45,249 nucleotides of DNA from Corynebacterium sp. ACRPH. Lineage in GTDB: Bacteria; Actinomycetota; Actinomycetes; Mycobacteriales; Mycobacteriaceae. Both the position numbers and the translations under genes were made by a program. The notes below the pieces were generated by a model. It did no database searches. It was not told the origin of the DNA and was given only the letters and a program-made list of their open reading frames with translations. The DNA is taken from positions 1 through 45,249 of the forward strand of contig NZ_JAKRND010000019.1 of the NCBI RefSeq assembly GCF_022347285.1, read 5' to 3'. This document shows, one piece after another, positions 15,805-24,109 of the stretch (positions within the stretch are counted from its first letter, which is position 1; each line of letters starts with the position of its first letter).

Positions 15805-16908
15805 CTAGGCCAGGGCGCGGGCGATCAGCGCGCTGACCAGGTCGCCGAAGCTCACACCTTCAGCGGCGAACATCTTCGGATACATCGAGATGGGCGTAAA
15901 TCCAGGCATCGTGTTGATCTCGTTCAGCACGGGTCCGTTTTCCGTCGCAAAGAAGTCCACACGCGCGATGCCGTCGCACCCCAGCGCGTTGAACGTGCGA
16001 ATGGCCAGTTGACGGATCTCCTTGATCGTCTCCGCAGGTAGCGGCGCCGGAATGGTGGCGGAAACGGTGGAGTCGACATACTTGGCGTCGAAACCATAGA
16101 ACCCTTCGGCACCATCCTCAGTGCCGTTCAGCATCGCCGGAACAGAAGACACGATCGAGCCATCCGCGTGCTGCAGCACACCGCACTCGACCTCGGCGCC
16201 GTGGATCATGGCCTCCACGATCACCTTGTTGTCGTGGGAAAAGGCCAGGTCAACGGCGGCATCGAACTCCTCCCAGCTGTCCACCTTGGAGATGCCGATG
16301 CTGGATCCGCCGCGCGCCGGTTTCACGAACACGGGCAGCCCCAGCCGCTCCTTCTCCTCCGCTGTCAGCTCGCGGGGCTGGAACAGGATCAGCTCCTCGC
16401 CCACCGGGATGCCAGCCTCGCGCGCCAGCCGCTTGGTGAAGTCCTTGTCCATGCCCGCCGCCGAGGCCAGCACGCCATTGCCGACGTACCGCACGCCAGC
16501 CAGATCCAGCACGCCCTGCACGGTGCCGTCCTCGCCGTTCATGCCGTGCAGCACCGGGAAAACAACGTCCACCTGCGCAAACACTTCGCCTGCCTGCGGG
16601 CCAGTCACGTAGCGCATCTCGCCCGCCGCGTCAGTTCCAGCCCCGCCAAACGTCAGCTGCACGTGCACGCCCCCGTCTTCCACGCGCGGCATGTCCCGCC
16701 CGTCCGCGCGCAGCTGGGAGGTGTCGGTCGTCCCGGGCACCCACGCGCCGGCCTCGGTGATCCCCACGGGAACCACGTCGTAAATCTCCGGGTCCAGGTG
16801 GTCGATCACCGCACCTGCGCTAATGCAGGATACGGAGTGCTCAGTCGACTGGCCGCCGTACAGGACGGCGACGGTGGTGCGTGCGTGCTTCTTGGCTTCG
16901 TTACTCAC
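15805..16908 (-). CDS. ddl: D-alanine--D-alanine ligase
   Basis: A 367-residue ATP-grasp enzyme that joins two D-alanines for peptidoglycan precursor synthesis in the cytosol. Motifs seen: AVLYGGQSTEHSVSCIS (N-terminal D-Ala site), PVLHGMNGEDGTVQG, the ATP-grasp loop VKPARGGSSIGISKV, and GPVLNEINTMPGFTPISMYPK with the metal-binding Glu/Asn. The length is typical of actinobacterial Ddl. The start is GTG at 16908. gpsA ends 80 bp upstream on the same strand, so the two may share a transcript. Downstream of the stop is the repeat-rich region. Confidence 0.96.
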   Translation of the reverse strand: MSNEAKKHARTTVAVLYGGQSTEHSVSCISAGAVIDHLDPEIYDVVPVGITEAGAWVPGTTDTSQLRADGRDMPRVEDGGVHVQLTFGGAGTDAAGEMRYVTGPQAGEVFAQVDVVFPVLHGMNGEDGTVQGVLDLAGVRYVGNGVLASAAGMDKDFTKRLAREAGIPVGEELILFQPRELTAEEKERLGLPVFVKPARGGSSIGISKVDSWEEFDAAVDLAFSHDNKVIVEAMIHGAEVECGVLQHADGSIVSSVPAMLNGTEDGAEGFYGFDAKYVDSTVSATIPAPLPAETIKEIRQLAIRTFNALGCDGIARVDFFATENGPVLNEINTMPGFTPISMYPKMFAAEGVSFGDLVSALIARALA

Positions 16909-16988
16909 GGCTTTTTACCTTAGCCGTTTTTAGGACGCCACATCCTCACCGCCCCGCCCCTTCAACCGAACTGCCAGTCTGCTTAGGT

Positions 16989-17987
16989 CTACTCGGCCTT
17001 CTTGCTGCGCCCAAGCAGCCCCATCATTATCTGCTGCACATCCGCACCTTCGTGGCATACCCCCACAACGGCCTCGGTGATAGGCATTTCTACGCCGACC
17101 TTCTCCGCCAGCTCGAAGACGGACTGGCTGCTGACCACGCCTTCGGCCACCTGTCCCTTGGTGGCCTTGGCAGCTTCTTCCAGGCTTTCGCCCTGGCCGA
17201 GGCGCTCGCCGAAGCTGCGGTTGCGCGAGAGCTTGGAGGTACACGTGGCAACCAGGTCTCCCATGCCCGCCAGCCCGCTGAGGGTGCGCGCGTCGGCGCC
17301 GACTTTCAGAGCCAGGCGGGTCGTTTCCGCCAGCCCGCGGGTGATGACGGTGGCGGCGGTGTTGTCGCCGAACCCCATGCCCGCAGCAATGCCCGCCGCC
17401 AGGGCGATGATGTTCTTGCAAGTGCCGGCGATTTCACAGCCGATGACGTCCGTGTTGGTGTACGGGCGGAAGTACGGTGCAGCCACGGCCGCCTGGATCA
17501 GCTTCGCGCGGTCCATGTCGGTGCAGGCCACAACGGTTGCGGCGGGCTGCCCCTGGGCCACTTCGCGGGCCAGGTTCGGCCCGGTCAGCACGGCAACGCG
17601 CTCGCTGGGCACTTCCGCGACCTCGGAGATCAGCTGGCTCATCCGCAGGCCGCTGGAGTGTTCGATGCCCTTGGCCAGGCTCACCAAGGAGGCATCCGGG
17701 CCGATGAGCCCCTTCCAGTTCTGCAGGTTTTCGCGCAGCGACTGCGACGGTACTCCCAGCACCACGATCTCCGCGCCGCTCAGTGCTTCGGCTGGGTCGG
17801 CCGTCGCGGTCATCGCGTCCGGCAGTTCGATGTCCCCCAGGTAGGCGCTGTTTCGGTGATTGTCGCGCACGTCGTCGGCGACTTCGGCGCGGCGCGCCCA
17901 GAGGCGGACCTCGTTACCGGCGTCAGCAAAAACCTTGGCAACCGTCGTGCCCCAGGAGCCTGCGCCCATCACTGCTACTTGCACCAT
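16989..17987 (-). CDS. gpsA: NAD(P)-dependent glycerol-3-phosphate dehydrogenase
   Basis: A 332-residue enzyme that reduces dihydroxyacetone phosphate to sn-glycerol 3-phosphate for phospholipid synthesis. The Rossmann motif [21 protein letters not shown] is at the N-terminus. [29 protein letters not shown] and [21 protein letters not shown] with the catalytic lysine are all present, as is the C-terminal substrate-binding region [17 protein letters not shown]. The length is normal. Divergent from mutT1 with 130 bp between starts; followed by ddl. Confidence 0.96.
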   Translation of the reverse strand: MVQVAVMGAGSWGTTVAKVFADAGNEVRLWARRAEVADDVRDNHRNSAYLGDIELPDAMTATADPAEALSGAEIVVLGVPSQSLRENLQNWKGLIGPDASLVSLAKGIEHSSGLRMSQLISEVAEVPSERVAVLTGPNLAREVAQGQPAATVVACTDMDRAKLIQAAVAAPYFRPYTNTDVIGCEIAGTCKNIIALAAGIAAGMGFGDNTAATVITRGLAETTRLALKVGADARTLSGLAGMGDLVATCTSKLSRNRSFGERLGQGESLEEAAKATKGQVAEGVVSSQSVFELAEKVGVEMPITEAVVGVCHEGADVQQIMMGLLGRSKKAE

Positions 17988-18051
17988 CTGCTTGTCGCCT
18001 TCCCACTTGCGCTGTGCGCCTATACTGCGTGCCTACTTGTCTGGCTGAGTT

Positions 18052-18113
18052 CGGTATAACTTTTGGGTTCGTTATACGATTGTCGGCAATAGTCTATCGA
18101 AAGGGATCCCTTT
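18052..18113. promoter_or_regulatory. gpsA-mutT1 divergent promoter region with two palindromes
   Basis: GTATAAC at 18054-18060 and GTTATAC at 18071-18077 form a 7-bp inverted repeat with a 10-bp spacer. TAGTCT at 18090-18095 could be the mutT1 -10 element. AAAGGGATCCCTTT at 18100-18113 is a perfect 14-bp palindrome 4 bp before the GTG start, covering the region where a ribosome binding site would lie. Assignment to a regulator is not possible from sequence. Confidence 0.4.
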
Positions 18114-18117
18114 AAAA

Positions 18118-19146
18118 GTGATCACTCACACAGGAACTGGCGATCTTTCTACGTCCCTGGCCATGTCGCGGCACGATCAGGGCCACGTGACCCGCATCGG
18201 ATCCCGCCCCAGCGAGGAGTTCGCCCGCCCGACCTTCGCCGCGGGTGCGGTTATTTGGCGCTTCTCTTCGGACGCCGCCGCCTCCACCCCTAACTCTCCC
18301 GAGTCCACGGACGTGGAGATCGCGATCATCCACCGTCCCCGTTACGACGACTGGTCGCTGCCGAAGGGCAAGGTCGATCCGGGCGAGAATCTGCCGGGTA
18401 CCGCCATGCGCGAGATCTGGGAGGAGACCGGATTCAGCGTGCGCCTGGGCTGGGTTCTGGGTTATGTCCACTACCCGGTTGGTTCGCGCACGAAGGTGGT
18501 TTATTACTGGACTGCCCAGCACTTGTCCGGCAAGTTCGAGCCCAACGATGAATCCGATGAGCTGCGCTGGGTTTCCCCGGAGGAGGCCAAGGAGCTGCTG
18601 AGCTACGAGGCCGACCTGAAGGTCGTGGATGCCGCCATGGGTGTGCTGAAGCTGGGTTGTGACCGCCGCGTGCTGTACGTTCGCCACGCGAAGGCGCATG
18701 CCCGCGAGGGTTGGGCCGGCGACGATGACCTGCGCCCCTTGAGCAAGAAGGGCCGCCGCCAGGCGGAGCTGCTGGTCTCTGAGCTGTCGGGCTACCGCCC
18801 GGAGACGATTTCTTCGGCCGTTCCGGTGCGTTGCGAGCACACGGCCGCGCCGATTGCTCAGGACTTAGGGTTGGAAGTTACTTTTGACGCCAACCTGGGC
18901 GATGCCGGGTGGGCTGCCGATTCGGATGCAGCGGTGGATGCGTTCCACGCCGCCACGGCCGCGCCGGTGTCCATGGTTGTTGCCCAGGGCACGGTGATCC
19001 CGGGTGTGCTGGCCCGCATCGCGGGCGAGCACGACGTGGAGATTGAGGATATGCGCGTGAAGAAGTCCAGCACCTGGGTGCTGCACTTCGCCGGGGATAA
19101 GCTGCTGGGGCTGGATTACCTGGCCAGCCCGCTATCCGTGAAGTAG
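18118..19146 (+). CDS. mutT1: NUDIX hydrolase with C-terminal histidine phosphatase domain (MutT1-type)
   Basis: A 342-residue protein of the mycobacterial MutT1 architecture, which hydrolyses 8-oxo-(d)GTP and diadenosine polyphosphates to protect the nucleotide pool. The N-terminal NUDIX box is visible around GKVDPGENLPGTAMREIWEE (GX5EX7REUXEE; about residues 84-105). The C-terminal histidine phosphatase domain begins RRVLYVRHAKAHAREG (RHG-like motif, here RHA) at about residue 180. The GTG at 18118 gives the longest form; ATG at 18163 would remove 15 residues but has no ribosome binding site. Convergent with leuD, 33 bp apart. Confidence 0.9.
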   Translation: MITHTGTGDLSTSLAMSRHDQGHVTRIGSRPSEEFARPTFAAGAVIWRFSSDAAASTPNSPESTDVEIAIIHRPRYDDWSLPKGKVDPGENLPGTAMREIWEETGFSVRLGWVLGYVHYPVGSRTKVVYYWTAQHLSGKFEPNDESDELRWVSPEEAKELLSYEADLKVVDAAMGVLKLGCDRRVLYVRHAKAHAREGWAGDDDLRPLSKKGRRQAELLVSELSGYRPETISSAVPVRCEHTAAPIAQDLGLEVTFDANLGDAGWAADSDAAVDAFHAATAAPVSMVVAQGTVIPGVLARIAGEHDVEIEDMRVKKSSTWVLHFAGDKLLGLDYLASPLSVK

Positions 19147-19179
19147 CGACCAGTTCCCCGGCACCCGGGCTGGCCTGCG

Positions 19180-19776
19180 CTAGCTTGCAGGAATGGTGCG
19201 CGGCTTGAAGCTGGCGCGCTGGGATTCGAAGGCCTCGATGGCCTCTTCGTTGCGCAGGGTCAGGCCGATGTCGTCCAGGCCCTCCATCAGGCGCCAGCGG
19301 GTGTAGTCGTCCACGTCGAAGCCGAAGGTGTGGGTACCCAGAGTGACGGTGCGGTCTTCCAGGTTCACGGTGATTTCCGCGCCCGGCTGTTGTTCCAGGA
19401 GCTTCCAGATCAGCTCGATGTCGCTCTGTTCCATCTGGGCGGCCAGCAGACCGGCCTTGCCGGAGTTGCCGCGGAAAATGTCGGCAAAGCGGGAGGATAG
19501 AACCACGCGGAAGCCGTAATCCATCAGTGCCCAGACGGCGTGCTCACGGGAGGAGCCAGTGCCGAAGTCAGGGCCGGCCACCAGCACGGAGGCGTTCTTG
19601 TAGGGCTCCTGGTTCAGAACGAACTCCGGGTCCTTGCGCCAGCCGGCGAACAGGCCGTCCTCGAAGCCGGTGCGGGTCACGCGCTTCAGGTAGACGGCGG
19701 GGATGATCTGGTCGGTGTCGACGTTAGAGCGGTTCAGCGGTGCCGCCACGCCAGTGTGGGTGTTGAACTTTTCCAT
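19180..19776 (-). CDS. leuD: 3-isopropylmalate dehydratase small subunit
   Basis: A 198-residue LeuD, the swivelling subunit of isopropylmalate isomerase in leucine synthesis. Motifs: [35 protein letters not shown] (substrate-binding GSSREH) and [16 protein letters not shown]. The length is normal. It follows leuC by 104 bp on the same strand and must pair with LeuC to form the active enzyme. The two are presumably one transcript controlled at the ltbR-leuC operator. Confidence 0.97.
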   Translation of the reverse strand: MEKFNTHTGVAAPLNRSNVDTDQIIPAVYLKRVTRTGFEDGLFAGWRKDPEFVLNQEPYKNASVLVAGPDFGTGSSREHAVWALMDYGFRVVLSSRFADIFRGNSGKAGLLAAQMEQSDIELIWKLLEQQPGAEITVNLEDRTVTLGTHTFGFDVDDYTRWRLMEGLDDIGLTLRNEEAIEAFESQRASFKPRTIPAS

Positions 19777-19880
19777 GGTGTTCTCTTCTGCTTTCTGCCC
19801 CCCACCTGCTACTTAGGTCGCTGGCGGGGAGGCTCGAAAAATTTTTAGGCGGGTCTTGTGCGGGTATCTAGCGGTCTGTC

Positions 19881-21302
19881 TTACAGATCCGCCGGGCCTG
19901 CAAGGTGGCCCGTCACGGCGGTGGCGGCGGCAACTGGTGGGGAAACCAGGTGGGTGCGCCCGCCCTTGCCCTGGCGGCCTTCGAAGTTTCGGTTGGATGT
20001 GGAGGCCGAACGCTCGCCCGGGGCAAGCTGGTCCGGGTTCATTCCGAGGCACATGGAACAACCTGCGGTGCGCCACTCCGCCCCGGCGTCAATAAAGATC
20101 TTGTCTAGCCCCTCTTCTTCCGCTTGCATCTTCACTCGCGTGGAGGAAGGAACAACGATCATGCGCGTGCCCTCGGCGACAGAGCGGCCCTTGACGACCT
20201 CCGCGGCGGCGCGCAGGTCCTCGATGCGGGAGTTGGTGCAGGAGCCGAGGAAGACCGTGTCGATCTTGATATCGCGCAGCGGGGTGCCCGGCTTCAAGTC
20301 CATGTACTCCATGGCGCGCTCGGCGGCGAGGCGGTCGTTGTCGTTGGTGAAGTCCTCCAGCTGCGGGATGGATTCCGCCAGCGGCAGGCCCTGGCCGGGG
20401 TTGGTGCCCCAGGTGACGAAGGGGGTCAGTGCGGAGCCGTCGATGTGGACGACTGTGTCGAACTGCGCGTCGTCATCGGTGCGCAGGGACTTCCAGTACT
20501 CCACGGCTGCGTCCCAGTCCTCGCCCTTCGGCGCGTGCGGGCGCCCTTCGAGGTAGTCGAAGGTGGTCTGGTCGGGGGCGATCATGCCCGCGCGGGCGCC
20601 GGCCTCGATGGACATGTTGCACATGGTCATGCGGGCTTCCATGGACAGCTTCTCGATGGCCTCGCCCCGGTACTCGATGATGTGTCCCTGGCCGCCGCCG
20701 GTGCCGATCTTGGCGATGATGGCCAGGATCAGGTCCTTGGAGGTCACGCCCGGCTGCAGTTCGCCGGAAACCTCAATGGCCATCGTCTTGAAGGGCTTCA
20801 GCGGCAGAGTCTGGGTGGCCAGCACGTGCTCGACCTCGCTGGTGCCGATGCCCATGGCGATGGAGCCGAAGGCGCCGTGGGTGGAGGTGTGCGAGTCGCC
20901 GCAGACGACGGTCATGCCGGGCTGGGTCAGGCCCAGCTGGGGGCCAACAGTGTGGACGATGCCCTGTTCGATGTCGCCCATGGAGTGCAGGCGAATGCCG
21001 AACTCTTTGGCGTTGTCGCGCAAGGTGGACACCTGCAGTCGGCTGGTGGGCTCCTGGATTTCCTGCAGGTCGCCGGTCTTCACGCCAATGGTGGGGACGT
21101 TGTGATCCTCGGTGGCAATGGTCAGGTCCGGACGGCGAACCTTGCGACCGGCCTGGCGCAGGCCGTCGAATGCCTGGGGCGAGGTAACTTCGTGCACCAG
21201 GTGCAGGTCGATGTACAGCAGGTCGGGGCCGCCGTTTTCTCCGGCTGCAACGATGTGGTCGCGCCAGACTTTCTCCGCGAGGGTTAAGGGTTGGTTCGTC
21301 AC
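19881..21302 (-). CDS. leuC: 3-isopropylmalate dehydratase large subunit
   Basis: An aconitase-family [4Fe-4S] enzyme. Cluster cysteines are in [13 protein letters not shown] and [26 protein letters not shown] is the active-site segment. An upstream GTG at 21335 gives 484 residues. The better start is GTG at 21302, giving 473 residues beginning [18 protein letters not shown], because AGAGGAGA lies just before it and other LeuC proteins begin at this point. The upstream start would also lie inside the operator. Divergent from ltbR. It isomerises 2- to 3-isopropylmalate with LeuD. Confidence 0.97.
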   Translation of the reverse strand: MTNQPLTLAEKVWRDHIVAAGENGGPDLLYIDLHLVHEVTSPQAFDGLRQAGRKVRRPDLTIATEDHNVPTIGVKTGDLQEIQEPTSRLQVSTLRDNAKEFGIRLHSMGDIEQGIVHTVGPQLGLTQPGMTVVCGDSHTSTHGAFGSIAMGIGTSEVEHVLATQTLPLKPFKTMAIEVSGELQPGVTSKDLILAIIAKIGTGGGQGHIIEYRGEAIEKLSMEARMTMCNMSIEAGARAGMIAPDQTTFDYLEGRPHAPKGEDWDAAVEYWKSLRTDDDAQFDTVVHIDGSALTPFVTWGTNPGQGLPLAESIPQLEDFTNDNDRLAAERAMEYMDLKPGTPLRDIKIDTVFLGSCTNSRIEDLRAAAEVVKGRSVAEGTRMIVVPSSTRVKMQAEEEGLDKIFIDAGAEWRTAGCSMCLGMNPDQLAPGERSASTSNRNFEGRQGKGGRTHLVSPPVAAATAVTGHLAGPADL

Positions 21303-21321
21303 GGTCTCTCCTCTGTGTCCG

Positions 21322-21351
21322 CTATACAGTTCCACTGGATGGAATGTATAG
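21322..21351. promoter_or_regulatory. Palindromic operator between leuC and ltbR
   Basis: CTATACAGTTCCA (21322-21334) and TGGAATGTATAG (21340-21351) are inverted copies differing by one inserted base. The palindrome lies between the leuC start (21302) and the ltbR start (21361) and includes the ltbR -10 hexamer TATAGT (21347-21352). It is the expected place for LtbR to repress leuCD and itself. The match to a published LtbR motif was not tested. Confidence 0.7.
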
Positions 21352-21360
21352 TATCAAATC

Positions 21361-22095
21361 ATGGGACACAATACGGAAATTCCCGCAACAAGCGGCATTC
21401 AAGTTTTGGACCGTGCGATCTTCATTCTAACGGTCATCGCAGCAGAACCTCGCAACCTTTCCGATCTGTGCGCCATCACCGGCTTGCCACGCGCCACGGC
21501 GCACCGTATCGCCGTCGCGCTGGAGAAGCACAGGTTGATCGAGCGCGGGGTGGACGGTGCGTGGGTCACTGGCCCGGCCCTGTCCGAGATGGCGCCGTCT
21601 ACCTCTTCTCGTCTTGAGGACGCCGCAGAGTTCATCCTGCCTGACCTTATGGCAAAGACTGGCGAGTCCGTGCAGCTATACCGCCTCTCCGGGATGGAGC
21701 GCGTATGCATCGCCAACGCCGAGCCCACCACCGGCCTGCGGGATACGGTGCCGGTGGGCCATCGGATGACGTTGACCGCGGGCTCCGCCGCCAAGTTGCT
21801 AGTTGCCTATGCGCCAGAAGCGTTCCAGAACCAGGTGCTGCCGGATGCCGCGTACACGCGCGAGGACTTGGAGAAGATCGCCGACGAGGGGATCGCGGAA
21901 TCCTCCGCCGAGCGCGACCCCTCCCTAGCTTCGGCCTCCGTGCCGGTCTTCGGGGCGGACGCGCAGAATCGAACGGTGATTGCCTGCCTTTCTATCTCCG
22001 GCCCCGTGGCCCGCATGGGTGAGCACCCGGCAGAGAAATTCGGCGCGGACTTGAAGGAATCCGCCCGCCAGCTGGAGAACTTGCTGCGGAAGTAG
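21361..22095 (+). CDS. ltbR: IclR-family regulator of leucine/tryptophan biosynthesis
   Basis: A 244-residue IclR-type protein with N-terminal winged HTH (NLSDLCAITGLPRATAHRIAVAL, about residues 34-56) and a C-terminal effector domain (DTVPVGHRMTLTAGSAAKLLVAY). The context, divergent from leuCD with a palindrome between, is that of C. glutamicum LtbR, which represses leuB, leuCD and trp genes. No ribosome binding site is present; TATAGT is 8 nt upstream of ATG, so the mRNA is probably leaderless. A carboxymuconolactone-decarboxylase-like gene follows after 53 bp. Confidence 0.9.
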   Translation: MGHNTEIPATSGIQVLDRAIFILTVIAAEPRNLSDLCAITGLPRATAHRIAVALEKHRLIERGVDGAWVTGPALSEMAPSTSSRLEDAAEFILPDLMAKTGESVQLYRLSGMERVCIANAEPTTGLRDTVPVGHRMTLTAGSAAKLLVAYAPEAFQNQVLPDAAYTREDLEKIADEGIAESSAERDPSLASASVPVFGADAQNRTVIACLSISGPVARMGEHPAEKFGADLKESARQLENLLRK

Positions 22096-22148
22096 CAGAA
22101 AAATTTTTAGAGACACAATACCGCACATCCCTTAGGAGAATCACAACC

Positions 22149-22577
22149 ATGACCAGCGAAAACCCCGCAAGCCAGAATCCGGCCACCGACGACAAGCGTT
22201 TTGAGGCGGGCATTCAGGTCCGCCGGGAAGTAATGGGCGACGCATTCGTGGATGCTGCCCTCGAGCGTAACGCGGGCTCCGATGGCGAGGCGCTGCAGAA
22301 GCACGTCACTGAGACCGTGTGGGGTTCCGTGTGGACCCGCGACGGCCTGGCCCGCCGCGACCGCAGCCTGCTGAACATCGGCATGCTGGTGGCGCTGCGC
22401 GCGACTGAGGAGCTGCGCGGGCACGTCCGCGGCGCGCTGGAGAACGGCCTGACGCGCACGGAGATCACGGAGGCGATCATCCACGCTTCCGGCTACTGCG
22501 GAGCCCCCGCTGCCCTGTCGGCGATGAAGGTAGCCCAGGAGGTTCTGGTCGCGGAGCTCGGCCCGTTGGAGGATTAA
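22149..22577 (+). CDS. Carboxymuconolactone decarboxylase / AhpD-like protein
   Basis: A 142-residue CMD-domain protein close to the gamma-carboxymuconolactone decarboxylase type: RFEAGIQVRREVMGDAFVDAAL at the N-terminus, WTRDGLARRDRSLLNIGMLVAL, LRGHVRGALENGLTRTEITEAIIH and SGYCGAPAALSAMKVAQEVL. The AhpD-type CxxC disulfide pair is absent, so peroxidase-partner activity is unlikely. No protocatechuate pathway genes are nearby, and the substrate is unknown. TAGGAGA lies 15 nt before the ATG. The stop TAA overlaps that of the gene on the other strand. Confidence 0.85.
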   Translation: MTSENPASQNPATDDKRFEAGIQVRREVMGDAFVDAALERNAGSDGEALQKHVTETVWGSVWTRDGLARRDRSLLNIGMLVALRATEELRGHVRGALENGLTRTEITEAIIHASGYCGAPAALSAMKVAQEVLVAELGPLED

Positions 22578-22966
22578 GTACGCGGCAGCTCGAGCCACTC
22601 CACGGTCAACTCGTCGGCGCCGCGGGTTTCGCCAGCCTCGGCGCGCTCGGCACGGGCGACTCGTTCGGCAAGGAACTCATAGAGGTTCTGCGTGCCGTCC
22701 TCGATTCCGTCGGCCACGTCCTCGCCGGCGGAGGTGATGTCCACCAGAGCCGGGCCAGTCGTATCGTCGGGGTTGACCAGCTCGGCGCCCCAACCTCCCT
22801 CACCCCGCCGACCGTCCTCGTCCGCCGAGAGGGTAAGGAGCCAGGCTTCGGCTGAGGTGTGGGCGTCAATACCAAAAAGAGTGGCGCGAACAGTGGCGGG
22901 CGTGCCGTCGTTGCCGGGTGGCGTGCCCCAGAGCCAGTCCAGATTTACGCGATATGGGGAGAGAAT
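22574..22966 (-). CDS. Hypothetical protein with probable ATT start
   Basis: I do not recognise this gene. The minus-strand frame encodes about 130 residues: PYRVNLDWLWGTPPGNDG, AEAWLLTLSADEDG, and an acidic/alanine C-terminus ending VEWLELPRT. Composition and codon use look like real coding sequence. No ATG, GTG or TTG lies in a suitable place. A perfect AAAGGAG (22979-22973) is followed 6 nt later by ATT (22966-22964). Upstream in-frame readings overlap the DUF1707 gene. The stop overlaps that of the decarboxylase-like gene by 2 bp. It is divergent from DUF1707, with 27 bp between starts. Confidence 0.6.
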   Translation of the reverse strand: MLSPYRVNLDWLWGTPPGNDGTPATVRATLFGIDAHTSAEAWLLTLSADEDGRRGEGGWGAELVNPDDTTGPALVDITSAGEDVADGIEDGTQNLYEFLAERVARAERAEAGETRGADELTVEWLELPRT

Positions 22967-22993
22967 GGGAGACTCCTTTAGTAGGGTAAAACC

Positions 22994-23683
22994 ATGAGCG
23001 AGTACAAGGACAAGCGCTGTACCGACCAGGAACGATCCGCCACCGTGGACGCGCTGTCCAGGGCGATGGCCGATGGTCAGCTGAACATCTCGGAGTTCGA
23101 CGAGAGGTCCGGCAAGGCGCATGCTGCGACCCAGCGTAGCGAGTTGGTGGACTTGCTGGACGATCTGGTGGACGAGCCTGCGGGTTTGCTGTTTGGACCT
23201 GGCGCGAGCACTGCGGTTGCGCACCGCGCCCCGAGTGACGTGGAGTGGGCTGCTCACCAAGCTTCGGACGCCCAACGCCACCGTGAAATGGTACTTGCGC
23301 GGTCGCGGTCGCTGGTGACTGGCGGGGGCTCCGAGACGGGCTTCAGCCTAGCGATATTCGGCGGGGTGACGAAGGCGGCGTGGCAGGTGCCGAAGGCTCA
23401 CTGGAACTTCAATATCTTCGGCGGTTCGGACTTTGACCTGCGGGAATGCCGGTTTAGCGATCCGGTGACCACGCTGTGGCTGAAAAGCTGCTTTGGTGGT
23501 GCGGATGTGCTGGTGCCGGAGGGCGTGCGCGTTGATATGGGCGGCCTGGCTGTTTTCGGCGGCAACGAGCTGGTGGTGGAGAACGGCGCGATTCACCCGA
23601 ATAGTTTGCCGGAGGACGCTCCCCTGCTGCTGATCCGCGGGCTGTCGATTTTCGGCGGCGCGACCGTGAGGGTTGTGCGTTAA
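22994..23683 (+). CDS. DUF1707 protein with LiaF-like C-terminal domain
   Basis: A 229-residue protein. The N-terminal DUF1707 (DKRCTDQERSATVDALSRAMADGQLNISEFDERSGKAHAA, about residues 6-46) is a short helical domain common in actinobacteria. The C-terminal part (about 115-229) has repeated IFGG words (LAIFGGVTKAAW, NFNIFGGSDFDL, LAVFGGNELV, LSIFGGATVRVV), as in the LiaF/DUF2154 cell-wall stress family. No membrane segment is seen. TAGGGT lies 6 nt upstream of ATG without a ribosome binding site, suggesting a leaderless mRNA. It is the last core-like gene before the low-GC island. Function unknown. Confidence 0.82.
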   Translation: MSEYKDKRCTDQERSATVDALSRAMADGQLNISEFDERSGKAHAATQRSELVDLLDDLVDEPAGLLFGPGASTAVAHRAPSDVEWAAHQASDAQRHREMVLARSRSLVTGGGSETGFSLAIFGGVTKAAWQVPKAHWNFNIFGGSDFDLRECRFSDPVTTLWLKSCFGGADVLVPEGVRVDMGGLAVFGGNELVVENGAIHPNSLPEDAPLLLIRGLSIFGGATVRVVR

Positions 23684-24109
23684 GGACGTCATCTTACTAA
23701 GAAAAATTGGAATCACAAATCCAACATAATCACCGAAAAGCGAAACCCAATCAATCCACGATCTCGGGCTTAAGACTAACTTTAAGGGTAAAACAACCAT
23801 GAAAAGATCACGGTATCGTGCACCCGGATAGAACGCGGTTCAACCACAGGCATTTAGAAAAATGCTCAACGCTAAACACAAACAAATAATCTTAATAGTA
23901 GACCAACCGCTATTTGTGGCAATAGATTAAACGAACAACGACGAGCAATCCTATATTCTTAGCACCCAAACAATGGATGTCTACTCTGGAAAATCGTAGT
24001 ATAATCAACGACACCCCGACCACCTAGCACCTAATTCAAAAACGTAATAGCCTAACAGCTATGCTAGAATAAATATAAGTAAGATCAGACTAACATCAAG
24101 GATGAGGAC
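23684..24109. other. 426-bp AT-rich gene-free stretch at island edge
   Basis: The sequence changes abruptly from GC-rich to AT-rich after the DUF1707 stop. No coding gene is seen. TAGAAT at 24065-24070 and AAGGATGAGGAC just before 24110 are a plausible -10 element and ribosome binding site for the following gene. No tRNA fragment or attachment repeat was found here. Confidence 0.6.

Noticed and set aside
20124..21287. A 387-codon plus-strand frame opposite leuC
   Set aside because: It is antisense to a complete LeuC and has no recognisable domain; high-GC codon bias explains its length.
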